From NCBI GenBank assembly GCA_951802425.1, contig OX637803.1, positions 620,001 to 684,000 on the forward strand: a DNA stretch of 64,000 bases, in the 5' to 3' direction. This stretch comes from Clavaria fumosa. Its lineage: Eukaryota; Basidiomycota; Agaricomycetes; Agaricales; Clavariaceae. Under the pieces are notes generated by a model. The model ran no database searches and was not told the DNA's origin. It saw nothing but the letters and a program-made list of their open reading frames with translations. Of this stretch, positions 1 through 10,472 are shown piece after piece. Within the stretch, counting starts at the first letter, position 1, and every line of letters starts with the position of its first letter. The position numbers were made by a program, and so were the translations under genes.

Positions 1-1
1 T

Positions 2-2080
2 AGGCTGTTAAATCCCCGAGAAGTTGCGGCATCACTGACCGCTGTGCCTGACCTGGAGAAGGCTGTGGAGCTTCTCGTTAACCTCGATGGAGCCTGCATT
101 AAAACTTCGGCCAACAAGTCTGTGATTTCCAATGAAGCTGCTCGATTCATATTGATTGTCAGGTAGAGCCCAGACGTTACAACTAGTACAGCGATGCACA
201 ACGCTACTAAAAACTTTGGGAGAGATCAATCAAACCTTGCGCTTGCCTCTGCAAACATGCCTTTCGTACGATCCCGTTTTCTCAGCTCAACGTTTTAATT
301 AAATTGAATATCTTCTCTAGTATCGTTTCAACCTTCGCTTCTCAGGCTCAGGAGTGGTCTTCCCTCGGTCGTCTTGCCAGCCTCCTCAAGCGGAATGACA
401 TATCGAAAGAAATCGAAAGTACTCATCGCCAGTTGACTGATTTCGTGATGAATTTGATAGATGCCCTTCCTGTGCGTTCCCGTCTTTCTAATTCGCTAAC
501 TGATCTTAACAACCTTCAGGCGTCTGCGAGTCCTCAAACACGCTCGGTCCTCGATGACCTGCGAGTGTGGCAAGAACCTTTTCTTGTGGACCAGCAAGCA
601 GACAACGAGGAAGTCACCGAAGTGCTCAAAGCATTGATACAGGATGAATCGCTGACGAAGGAGGCTGTTGACATGTCCGAGACAGACTTCGGGAATATCG
701 CCCAGCTATTCCAGGAGGTGAGGCATTCCGTTTAGCTGGCATTTCAGACTCTCGTTTGACTTCCTCGCTACAACAGACTGTCGAGCTGTTCGAGAAGGGT
801 TCACCACGTCACCAGGAGCTTCAAGTTGGCTTACATAAACTGCTAACTTGTCGCGGCCCAGTTCTTCCGTGCGCCGAACTTCCGAGCAGGGAGATTAGCC
901 GAATCGGCAGCTACCCAGTATCTGGCGGTAGTACATTTGATATTTGGGAAGGGCTGTGGCTCGGAAAAGTGAAGGTTGCACTCAAGGTCTTAAGGGGCGT
1001 TCAAATGGTGCCCTCCACGAAAAGAGTCAGTGACATTCGCGGATATTCCATTGCTCTTCAGACGTTTAATTCTTTTCAGCGCTTCAACCGTGAGGCAGCT
1101 ATTTGGAGGCAAGTCTGGAGTAAAGATCACGGGAAGACTATCTTGTCCTTCTATGGCATTTGCTCTGATGGCGGGCCTCATCCGTACGCGATCATTCGCC
1201 AATAGTTTACTCCATGTTTGGCTGACCCGTGGCTATCAACAGGTATATGGTCAGTCCTTGGATGGAGAATGGTCACATCAACGAATATTTAGAGAAACAT
1301 CCTGAAGCGGATACAATGAGTCTCGTAAGTCTCTTTTCTCCTAATTTGTCTGATGCACTGAAGATTCGCACTATGACAGGTCAAAGAAATTGCGGGTGGC
1401 CTGGAGGTTCTGCATAGCTTTGTCCCTCCTATTGTGCACGGAGCTCTGAAAGGGGTCAGCATTTCCATTACGTTCAGCTTGGCCTTCAAGGAATAACCAT
1501 TCCGTCTTACCCAGGCAAACATCCTTGTCAGTGACACTGGACACGCACTACTGTCCGATTTTGGGCTTTCAAAGGCTCGTTTCTCATTCTCTTTTTGCTT
1601 GACTTGCTTCTGAGATCCTGCATTAGATGCTGGAAGACATCAGCGGCCAAACCGAGTTCACGCGAAGCCAGGGCGTCTCCGATTCATACCGTTGGTTTGC
1701 GCCTGAATTACTTGAAAGCCCCGCATCTCTTTCTATACAGTCCGACATATACTCTTTCGGAATGACAGTTCTGGAGGTGAGAGCATTTCCACCATGTAGC
1801 CAGGAGAATAATGGTGGACTGAAAAAAATATCCCGGCAAGGTTTTGACGCGCAAATACCCGTGGGCAGAAATCAAGCGCACACCGCTTGTGCTCAAGCAG
1901 TGTGCGGCAGGCCAGAGACCCCAGCGGCCTACTTCGCCGGAAGTCATCACGCGGGGACTAGATGATGCATTGTGGAATCTGCTTCAACGATGTTGGAACA
2001 CGGAGCCGTGCAATCGCCCTAATATCGAGGAAGTCATGAAGTCTCTTCCTCCTCCCCAAGTTATCGCCGCTGCTGCTTGA
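2..2080 (+). CDS. Protein-kinase-like gene (TKL-type) with helical N-terminal region; catalytic-loop Asp replaced; 5' end outside window
   Basis: Model: exons 2-162 (partial), 321-717, 777-1025, 1080-1183, 1243-1324, 1380-1454, 1515-1574, 1627-1776, 1841-2080; phases agree from exon 2 on. The N-terminal part is helical (residues such as RLASLLKRNDISKEIEST) and resembles the MLKL-like helical region found ahead of many basidiomycete TKL kinases. The kinase domain follows: ATP-binding Lys in VALKVL, helix-C Glu in FNREAAIW, hinge region SPWMENG, catalytic loop HGALKG (1431-1454), DFG as SDFGLSK, activation/APE region YRWFAPELL, then the C-lobe. The usual HGD/HRD Asp is Ala, so phosphotransfer is doubtful. 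The seventh intron (1575-1626) fits best with a GC-AG boundary; the intron after exon 1 is long (158 nt) and less certain. Role unknown; signalling or scaffold function is inferred. Could alternatively be a decaying paralogue. Confidence 0.75.
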
Positions 2081-2733
2081 GACTGGACGTTATTTAGCTA
2101 TTGTTACTATGATTACAATCGCGATTTATGAGGGCACCCATGGATAATAGCAATTACATGAACCGTACAGTACTACTGAGAAACTCGTGTCCGGCAGACA
2201 TCTGTGTCATAAGTTTTGAGACGAACTGCCAACGTCCACCATCAATATCCACCACTGCAGTGCGCGACCAACAGAACCCGTCAACCTAACTTGAAGATCC
2301 GCTCGCCCATAGGCGACGGTAGGCGTCGGAACGGGTCATGCACCGTCGCCGCTCCCCGCCCCTACCCCAGCTCTTGAGCGGTTATTCTGAGGTTAGGGCC
2401 TGAGGAACCCGGCAGCGTGGAATGATAGAGAAAATAAGGGGGAAGATGGGTGCAGACAACACGGAAGAAGCTCAGGTTTGATGGAAGCGCGACCAAACGT
2501 CAAGGCGGGGAGCTCGCCAGTTGATAGGCTGATGTACTTCGCCCGGAGCTCGTGGGTCAGTGCCGATTATTTGGGCTGCGATAGCAGTAGCGTGAGCAGG
2601 TGGAAGACTGTTCAGTCAGGCGAGTAGCCAAAGTGGGCAGGAACTACGCGCGGCTCTGCCTTGTGGGCGCGTAGTAATACATTTGCATTGGCATTTCTGA
2701 GCTGTCATGTATTGCGCAACAAAAATATGCCAG
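2081..2733. other. Intergenic region between two convergent genes
   Basis: This stretch separates the stop of the kinase-like gene from the stop of the peroxisomal gene on the other strand, so it should hold both 3' untranslated regions. No reading frame with family resemblance, repeat or RNA gene was recognised. Confidence 0.5.
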
Positions 2734-4253
2734 TTAGCTCTCTCCTTCAGGGCGGAGCCACACTCTTCTGATCCACCTCCGCCTCCGAGTCACACTCGCA
2801 GTGAAGCCTGTCTCTTGCGTTGGAACAGGATGTGGATGGAGCCAAATGTCATTTGTGTACACCCAGCCATCTTGTGCCAAACCAGTATAAGACATCGGTT
2901 AAAATGCTGATGATTCTGCACGCACCATCGTCGCCACCAATGTTTCCTGCCCACTCGGCACACAAGTCCGGTCTCCAGTCCTCGGTCGGCACGAACTCCC
3001 AGCGTGGGGGCAGGGCAAACGTCAGAGTACTGCTACCAAAGGAACAACCCTTGGTCAGCCATTCTGCCTGACAGACAAAAGAGGAAGAGAACAAGAAACA
3101 TCCAGGAAAGGACGGACCTGACACTACCATCTCCGCCCTTGAGGTCAGTCCAACCGTCCATAGCTCTCGTCCATGAGGCCCGCTCATCAGAGCGCAAGGC
3201 GTCCTTGCCCCAGGCGCCGGTGCTCGGATCAAAGCGTTCGTTTTCCCACAGTTCGACTTCGCGCATGGGAGCGCGCCAGCAGTCGTCGGGGAGGCGGTCG
3301 TCGTCCGCCCAGCGCGCCACGCGCATGCGGAGGCGGCGCTGCACGCGCTGCAGATGTGGATGCATGTGTGCTTGAGCGAGTTTACGCATTGACGGGTGCG
3401 CGGCGAGGATTGGGCCGATCCCTAGAAGCAGCAGGAGCGTGCGCACTGGGAATGACGGGAGGACCATGAGGAAGAGTAAGGGAAGGGAAGAGATCAGGGA
3501 GACGATCAGTAAGAGGGGTGCGGTGCGCGAGGAGGGTGAGAGCGTGATATGTGGAACGACGGGCATGAACGCGTCGCGCACATCCATTCTGCGGAGGGAT
3601 TTCCACGTTTTGGCATTGTGAATGGCGAAGTAGAAGTTGCACAAGCTCACAAGGCTCCCATTAAGTTTTGAATCGCTTGCATGTTAGCAAGCCAGTCGGC
3701 GCTGCCTTCAGTTGGAGACCATGGCTCAGAGAGTGTGGATATATTGTGCCGCGGTTGCCTGGCCAGGATAATGGCTATAAGAGCGATGTTTGGAAGTACT
3801 AATATCATTCGAGGATAGCAGCCTGCGCAGATTCTCCAACATCTGACGAGCTAGAGAGAGAGAGGACTGACAGAAAAACGCATAAATTGCCATCCAAACG
3901 GTGGTCCTTTTCCACCCTTTCTTCCATAACAAGATTTCCTCCACGCGATCCTGGAACCAGAAGATGGGCCCCGCATTTGCAACAAAGCGGCGAAAATTGG
4001 CAGTAGCGATATTGAAGGAGAGCGGCTCGCCAGAAAGAAGCGACGCGGGGTGCAGGCTGGCGGTCGGAAGGTGCGTGCGTATAAACTGCGAGAAGTGGGC
4101 AGCCGAACGAGGTGGGCGTGGTGAGCTTTGGGAAAGTGGTGAGGATGGCGAGGGAAGGCTTGTGGACGTCTGGGGCGCAGAGGTGATTGACGTGTGCTGT
4201 ACCAGAATACGCGTCGCCGTCCGAGGGATTTCGATATACGACATCGCAGACAT
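2734..4253 (-). CDS. Peroxin/dysferlin-domain peroxisomal membrane protein (Pex23/24/30 family)
   Basis: Five exons on the minus strand: 4253-3872, 3822-3651, 3588-3118, 3032-2926, 2870-2734; all phases join and give 422 residues. The N-terminal half contains the family's membrane region (PVVPHITLSP followed by two hydrophobic segments, with LLLIVSLISSLPLLFLM readable). The C-terminal half has the dysferlin N motif VELWENERFD and the dysferlin C motifs ALPPRWEFVPTEDWRPDL and DGWVYTNDIW, ending in a basic VTRRRRWIRRVW stretch. Fungal members are integral membrane proteins of the ER-peroxisome contact region that control peroxisome number and size. Met at 4253 was chosen; a second in-frame Met lies three codons on. 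It shares a 302-bp divergent upstream region with the arrestin-like gene. Exact orthology within the Pex23/24/30 group cannot be decided by eye. Confidence 0.88.
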
Positions 4254-4555
4254 CTCCGTCAAAGGGAGCTGTCTGGCACGGCCACTGTACAAACCTTCCC
4301 TATGTAAGAAGCGAAGACCCTGACGCTCGTCGGGCGCCCGATGGCTACGGTCGTGCTGGTCGTTCTCCTCCATTCCCCGCAGAAGGGAATGCTTCAAGCT
4401 TAGGACTTTGGTACTCTCGCACAAACTCTGGTCCGCTTTCCAGCGTAGAGTTGATTTATACGGGGTTTCATGGTTCGGTTTCCTCAGGCTCGCTCGCTAA
4501 ATGCTTTGCCTCATACACCTCCTGTGGTTCTTTCCCTCAACCAACCCATCTATAC
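4254..4555. promoter_or_regulatory. Divergent intergenic region (peroxin / arrestin-like genes)
   Basis: These 302 bases lie between two start codons pointing away from each other and must hold both 5' untranslated regions and core promoters. A CT-rich patch precedes the rightward start. No clear TATA box was singled out. Co-regulation is possible but only inferred from the arrangement. Confidence 0.5.
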
Positions 4556-6216
4556 ATGCCGTCCGACGGCGTTCAGTCCTCAGATCTCCCTCCTTATGAG
4601 CCGCGGCTCAGTGCCTCATACCCCATGTCCCATTCACGGCCGTTGACAGAGCATCAATTTTTCTTAGAAGATGGCACAAAGCCTTGCTTGACTGTAACAT
4701 TGCTTAGCCGCGCCTCGTCGCCTGAGGCTACACCAGTCTTCCTCGAAGGAGACGCCGTCACAGGTTCGCTGCGAATGGATATCAAAAGTTTCGAGGCCAT
4801 CCGGGGAATCGCCCTGAAAGTTCGTCTCGTTTGCGTGCATCTCCATGCTAGCGCGCCTTGAAGGGAACCTGGGACGCAGATATCTGGCCAGATCATCAAG
4901 GCAGGCCGCGTGGGTATCAAAGATCCTTATACGTTTCTGAAAGTGGACCATACCGCGTATGTCAAATCTGTGTCCGCCAGACAGGTCGACGCGTTACAGC
5001 CCGTCCCGTTCTCGTTCACCTTGCCCAAAGCGGTCACATTGCTGGACTTGTTAACCAAGGCCCCGCTGACTTATCGATTGCCACCGTCGTTTTCGGAACG
5101 ACTCACGACTATCAGCGTCGTGTACTCTTTCTCAGTTCACCTGCGCCGTACTCGATTCCGGCTCGACGACGAGTAAGTGGCCAGTCTCTTTTTGATTGTT
5201 CTGTTTGTGTCGTGCGCCGTGGAAAAGCTTCTTAACACAGTTAACAAACAGGATTTCGAGAGCGGTCATATACGTCCCGCTGACCGCTCCGGACCCACCG
5301 TCAGAATTCAGGCAGCTGGCGTACCAGGAGAACAGCCCTCTGTTAGGACCTGAGCGCGATCCTGAAGGGTGGAAGGCCTCGAGTGCGTTCAAGTTGCGCG
5401 GATCCATCTTTAACGTCCGAAGCTTGGAGGCTTCAGTCGTTGTGAGCCCCACGGTTGTGTTCGACTCGGGTTGACTGGTTGATTCCGCTCATTGTTCTCT
5501 CGCAAGTTGTATCTCGCGACTCCTGTGAGTTGGTACTCTTACGCTTGCTCGGCTTTCCAACTCCCTCTGCAATAGCTTAGCTACACACGCGGAACTGTCA
5601 TCCCCTGCGCGCTCACCATCGAGAGCGGCGACATACAAGCCCTGGACCTCCTAGCCGTGCCGAGCGCACCGGTTGTGCGGCTGCAACGGCGAGTGAAGGA
5701 CCACGCCGCATGCACTATTTCCACCGCTACGGGGAGTCAGGGAGGCAAGACAGCCTCGCCCACATCATGGTCTGACACCGTGCAGCTGGTGGGGGAGAGC
5801 GCCGTCTGGTGGCTGCCGCTTGGGGCGGGGGACGAGAACGCGGACGCCGCCGATGGCACGGACCGTAGACGTCGCCGTCTCGAGGGCGAGATACACCTCT
5901 CGAAGAACTTAGCGCCGACATCGGCCATGGCCCATTTTGCTATCGAGGTGTGTTTCTTACAAGTTTTCCCCTTGCGATAGACAAGATGTTATCGATTGCT
6001 GAAAAACTATTTTTTCCCAAGTATTGCGTTATCGTGTTCCCGTTTCAGGCTACTGGATTTTCTCCTGAGGGACAGAAAGACGGCGCCCTGGCCACAGAAG
6101 TAGTCGAAATAGTCACGTCGCACGCGAGAGGATCTCCTCGGCCCAAAGCATTTGCCCCTCCTGGTTATGCTTCAACGAAAAAGAAACATCGGGAGTTTTC
6201 CGCTATTGTATACTAG
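4556..6216 (+). CDS. Arrestin-like N-terminal domain protein
   Basis: Six exons: 4556-4819, 4880-5172, 5252-5441, 5507-5524, 5576-5947, 6022-6216; phases join to 443 residues. The fourth exon is only 18 nt (LYLATP). Arrestin-fold features in order: the strand PVFLEGDAVTGSL, GQIIKAG, the LPPSFSERL segment with ISVVYSFSVHL, LDDEISRAVIYVPLT, and the second-lobe strand SYTRGTVIPCALTI. The tail FPFQATGFSPEG and a KGPRPK-like stretch (RGSPRPKAFAPPGY) match fungal arrestin-like proteins. Such proteins typically act as adaptors that bring ubiquitin ligases to membrane cargo. No PPxY motif was noticed in the parts read, so a ligase-adaptor role is not shown. Met at 4556 is the first Met before the conserved part; the exact start is moderately certain. 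Confidence 0.8.
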
Positions 6217-6355
6217 TTCGGCCAATTATCGACAGGTCATCAGGGCTGTCGTTTTCTGGTTTCGCGACTTGGTGATGTGTTGTACTGTATTTAGCATCAT
6301 CTTATACATTGACACTTGCGACCAAGGTATCAAAGGCAAACGTATTTGATGCCTA

Positions 6356-6874
6356 CTAACATACACAGTCGCAGCAGTAGCCGTTCCAACAGCAATGTCC
6401 CCCGCGGGGGATGGGGAACTGGCATAAGTAATCCATGAGACATGCACCGCAGTCACCACATTCGACGCCTGCGCCGTGGGTGTCGTCAATGCAGACGTCG
6501 CCCCAAGGACAGATGAAGAGGGCACAGCGGGTACCACGTGCGGGTGCATCTCGCAGGGCGACGTCGACAATGGAGTTATCGTCGCCTCCCCACGCGTCCG
6601 AGGCGTGTCCTGACACAGGGGATGGGGCCGAAATTGATTAGGGAGCGAGACAATGGTTTAGAGTAGAGAGAAGCGAACGCCGATAACAGAAGCAGCGGTC
6701 GAGGCAGTCACCCACACAGACGAGGGCGCGGCAGGGGAAGCAGAGGGCCTTGGGAATGAGGCTGCATGTAAGGTCTGGGAGGTAAAGACACGAACATTGC
6801 GCGTTTTTTAGTCTTCTCGAATGTCGGTCATAAGAGGAAGTGCACACCTGGCTGGTGCGAGGTCTGTGGCTCAT
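6356..6874 (-). CDS. Small cysteine-rich protein, function unknown
   Basis: Tentative two-exon gene. Exon 1 begins at an ATG at 6874 and includes the Cys-rich segment LCFPCRALVCVGDCLDRCFC. Exon 2 (about 6609-6356) continues with LFICPWGDVCIDD, ECGDCGACLMDYLC and a terminal GHCCWNGYCCDCVC before a TAG. Cysteine pairs in both pieces suggest that they belong together. The joining intron (donor near 6675, acceptor at 6610) is my best phase-consistent reading but is not certain, and an alternative small intron could remove the first residues. No signal peptide is obvious at the chosen start. It may be metal-binding or disulfide-rich; I do not recognise the family. Confidence 0.4.
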
Positions 6875-7534
6875 TTCGTGGGCTTAGCGAACGTACGTTT
6901 TGTAAGTTCGGTGACGGGGTTGGAATTGGTTCTGCGAGACACGAGGTAAGGTTTTAAAAAAGTGAGCGGCGTGCTCAAATGAATCTGACGAGTGGTTGTA
7001 AGGCTCATCGTGGTCGGTGTACAATTTACAGTGCAAAGAAAATGTGTGAATTTAACTGCTCATGGCATTCCTTGTGCAAGAAAAACCCTTTGAAAGCAGA
7101 AAGACGTTCTCGAGAAGAGTTACTATCCGCCCTGCTTTGGCACAACCAACGCTGCTGAATAAAAGCGATTCTGGCTGCAATTTGACTCGAGGTGCGGGTT
7201 CATTGAAGCACTGGTTGTGGCAACCAAAACTTGACCAGATAGTCACGTGATTCGACCTTGACGCGTGTAACACAAACACCCAATCGTTGTCGACGTCTCT
7301 CCCGCTCAGACCCAGGCGGCCGGGTTGTTGGGCTTAATACCCACCCCTACCCCTTCCCCTCCTTCCCCCACTGGCACCTCACCCCTGTGTTACGTCTATC
7401 ATGCTGCATATATGCTGGACATGGCTCAGACTACAAGTCTGTGGTACTTCGATGTAGGTTGAGACCAGGCATGAGTTTACCGTGAGTGAGTTGTCGTAGT
7501 TGCACGCTATTTAAATTCGCGTCGCATTTACCTG
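6875..7534. other. Intergenic region upstream of two divergent genes
   Basis: This holds the 5' flanks of the Cys-rich gene (leftward) and of the deacetylase gene (rightward). Short stretches can be translated, but none shows family resemblance or codon bias. No repeat was recognised. Confidence 0.4.
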
Positions 7535-7672
7535 TCTCAGCTTCTCTTCCTTTCCACTTCGTCCTCTCACACATATTTATTCTTCCTCTCCCAATATCTA
7601 TATACCTTCATCCGCTAGTAACCCTCCCTCCTCCCCTTCCCCCTCCTTAAATCCTACATATTATATCCTACA
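7535..7672 (+). promoter_or_regulatory. Pyrimidine-rich core promoter / 5' leader of the deacetylase gene
   Basis: A long C/T-dominated tract runs up to the start codon at 7673, with a TATATA-like stretch near 7600 and another AT patch around 7655. CT-rich tracts just upstream of the start are common in well-expressed fungal genes. Exact transcription start not determinable. Confidence 0.45.
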
Positions 7673-10019
7673 ATGCTACCTCCTTTCCTTTGCCTTCTCG
7701 TCTCAATTCTCTTCCAACTCGTTCGCGCCCAGGATGGCGCAATTTCTGGCCCGACAAACAGTCATGAAGCCGCGGGATACTCTTGCGACCCCACTCGTTG
7801 CCAACTCCCCGATTGCAATTGCGCGAGTACCAACCCTCCAGGCGGCCTAAGACCCGTGAGTCGTTCCCCCTCACTCTAAAAGCATTTAGTCGGTCCGTGC
7901 TGCGCTTGTTCCGACTCGAGTAGTGTTGGAGAAATTAATCAGTGGTTCTCCCGCTGCCTTCCTTCTGTTCCACCGCTTGTGGGACGTAGGTGCCCTATGT
8001 CCCGCTCAGCGGGCAGAACCTTATCATCCAACACGCATATAGCTTGTCTATCTTCCTGCTTCGCTAAACTTGTTTATTCCTTGCAGTCTGACGTACCTCA
8101 ATTCATCGTCGTCACCGCGGATGGTATGTCTCAGACGTTCTTTCCCGTCGAACCGCCATCGCTCACCACGTATAGACGCCGTGCAATCGTACACGATCAA
8201 TGCGTTGAATCAATTCCTCGCGCACCGCAAGAACCCCAACGGCTGTCCCCCCAAGATGACTTATTTTGTTTCACTCGACTACACCAACTACACGCTCGTT
8301 ACAGACTGGTACGTTGCCGGGAACGAGATCGCAGATCACACGTGAGCCCATTACTTCTCTCTTCGCTCTGTCTGCCTCACAGCAAGACCATAAAATCAAA
8401 CATCCAGGATGACACACGTCGGTTCTCCACCCGCGGAGGAGATCAATGGGAACCTGATCGCGCTCAACGCGCTAGCGGGAATCCCGCTGGCGTCCATCAT
8501 CGGTTTCCGCGCCCCCTTCCTCAGTTACACCGCCGAGACACTGCAGCTTCTTCAGACGGCCGGGTTCACGTACGATTCTTCAGTCGCCGCAGCAATCCCT
8601 GTCACCGACCCACACACAGACGCGTACTGGCCGTACACGCTCGACTATGGCCTCGCGAACAACTGTCTCTCCGCTCCCGACACGTGCAAGGGCCTCCCGA
8701 AAATACCCGGCTTTTGGGAGATCCCAATGTATGCATTCTTTGATAACCGGGGCGAGGCTGGTCCACACTTGATGGATCCCTGGTTGTATGGCAAACTTTC
8801 ATCCATGATGATCCCGTTGCACGTACTGATGGTGGTTGAACGACCAGGGACACCCCGAATGGCGCTGCGACGCTGAATGACCAAGCTACTCTTGAATATA
8901 TGAAGAGCACATTCAAGGCCCATTACAATGGCAACCGCCAACCCATCGGCCTCTACATGCACCCAATCCATCTCGCTGTGAGTCCCCATTTCCTTTTTCA
9001 GAGAGGCATTTCCCTGCTTTGCTGACACACTATCGTATTTGACGTGCATACAATAGAAAGATTATCCAGGCGTGGACTTCCCGCAGTCAACCGTCGACAT
9101 GATCAATACGTTTCTCGACTGGGCCCAGGAACAACCACATGGTCCGTCTCACCACCACTCCCTACCGCTTCCCCACAGCACTGGCATCTCATCGGGCCTT
9201 TTGCGTGATATAGTGTGGATTGTGTCCAACGAGCAGCTGCTGGATTGGGTGCGGCACCCGGTGCCCGCATCACAGCTGGACGTGGTGGCATCGCTCAAGT
9301 GCCCGACGCCGCAAGTGAACCCGGCGCGCAAGATCTGCAACGGTATCCCGCAGAACGAGCAGGGTTTGTTGAGCCATTGCACGTTCTCGGACTTTCCGTT
9401 CTTCACTTGCGTACGTTGTCGTCCCTTTATCAGGTGCCGGTCATTAATCCTCTTTCAATGCGCCTAGTACGGTTGCCCGGAAGAGCCCCCCAGCCCGCAA
9501 AACCCGAACCCGCCACAACAAATACCGGACGGGGAGAAAGCTAGGTTCAGACGTAAGTCGAGGTGCCCCATTTTATGCCGTTACTCCGTTTTTGCTGAGA
9601 CCCGGGTTGTACACACGAAATGTTGGACCTTTTTCCCTCCTATCTAGTACCGCAAACATGCTCGACCCCGTTCTGGGACCCGATCGCGGGAGCGTGCCTT
9701 TGTTCGGCGAGCAACTGCCGGTTTACGGACGAGACTCGCCCTATCGGGGTACGTTCTCGTTTCCCGAAATTCCTTGACCCTATTTTTTTGCCTCGCTTAC
9801 CAGTCTTTTCTCCCCGCTACTATGTCTGGGCGACAGCCAAATGGGGCGAACCTCACAGGAGGGGGACAGGGCGCTGTGCGCTCGGATGGGCAGGGGTCGT
9901 ACGTCCCGTTCAACGGGAACGCGAATGGTGACGGCGGTCGAGGACGGGGCATGCTTGGGAAGACGCTCGCTTGGATGCTGGCCGTCGCGTCCTTGGTTTG
10001 GATAGCCTTTCGCGGATGA
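7673..10019 (+). CDS. Secreted polysaccharide (chitin) deacetylase-like protein, CE4 family
   Basis: Ten exons: 7673-7855, 8087-8123, 8176-8341, 8408-8782, 8848-8977, 9057-9141, 9214-9410, 9468-9552, 9648-9748, 9804-10019; phases join to 524 residues. A signal peptide (LPPFLCLLVSILFQLVRAQ) is followed by a Cys-rich segment CDPTRCQLPDCNC. The NodB-type domain shows motif 1 as TADDAV (two Asp kept, variant of TFDDG), motif 2 as HTMTH split by an intron, motif 3 RAPF, motif 4 YDSS with a later AYWPY, and motif 5 MHPIHLA. A second Cys-rich part (CSTPFWDPIAGACLC) and a Gly/Asn-rich linker lead to a C-terminal hydrophobic stretch of about 15 residues, which suits a GPI-anchor signal or a membrane tail. 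Expected role: N-deacetylation of cell-wall chitin or related sugar. Activity is inferred, since motif 1 is not canonical. Confidence 0.87.
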
Positions 10020-10472
10020 CAAGGCCTCATGCCGATATCCTTTTTCTTTCTTTCTTTTTTCTCTCTTTTGATGTGTACTGATGACCATGAGAACTGTTAG
10101 ACTAGACCACTAATAAGCCTAGAATAATTTTCACCTCGGAGACACGGACAAGGACATTTTGTAACACCTACCCCAATTTTAGATAGCTTGTAGCATAGTA
10201 GCAGCGTCGACGTTAGGATCGTCTGGATAGGCACCCGTTTGTAATACATTACTCAGAACAGGAACATTATTTGTATCAAGCATGCAAATCGCTTCAAATT
10301 TAGCCAAGGGGTGAGCACAAAATGTGACCCAAAGACATGTGTAACTTGATCAGACAGAAAGAGCACAAATTTACTGTCAGCCGAATGCTCCCCTATCTGG
10401 TTTTTGCGACGAGAACATAGTATACATTCGAGCAAGATGTGAGGGTGGTGGAAAATGTACTTGCTGTGCTGT
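10020..10472. other. Intergenic region between convergent genes
   Basis: Holds the 3' flanks of the deacetylase gene and of the SCI1-like gene. A T/C-rich run follows the deacetylase stop. No gene, repeat or RNA was recognised. Confidence 0.45.

Noticed and set aside
6226..6570. 114-codon Ser/Thr/Val/Ala-rich minus-strand frame
   Set aside because: Overlaps the Cys-rich frame and has low-complexity composition without family resemblance; the Cys-rich frame was preferred, though not with certainty.
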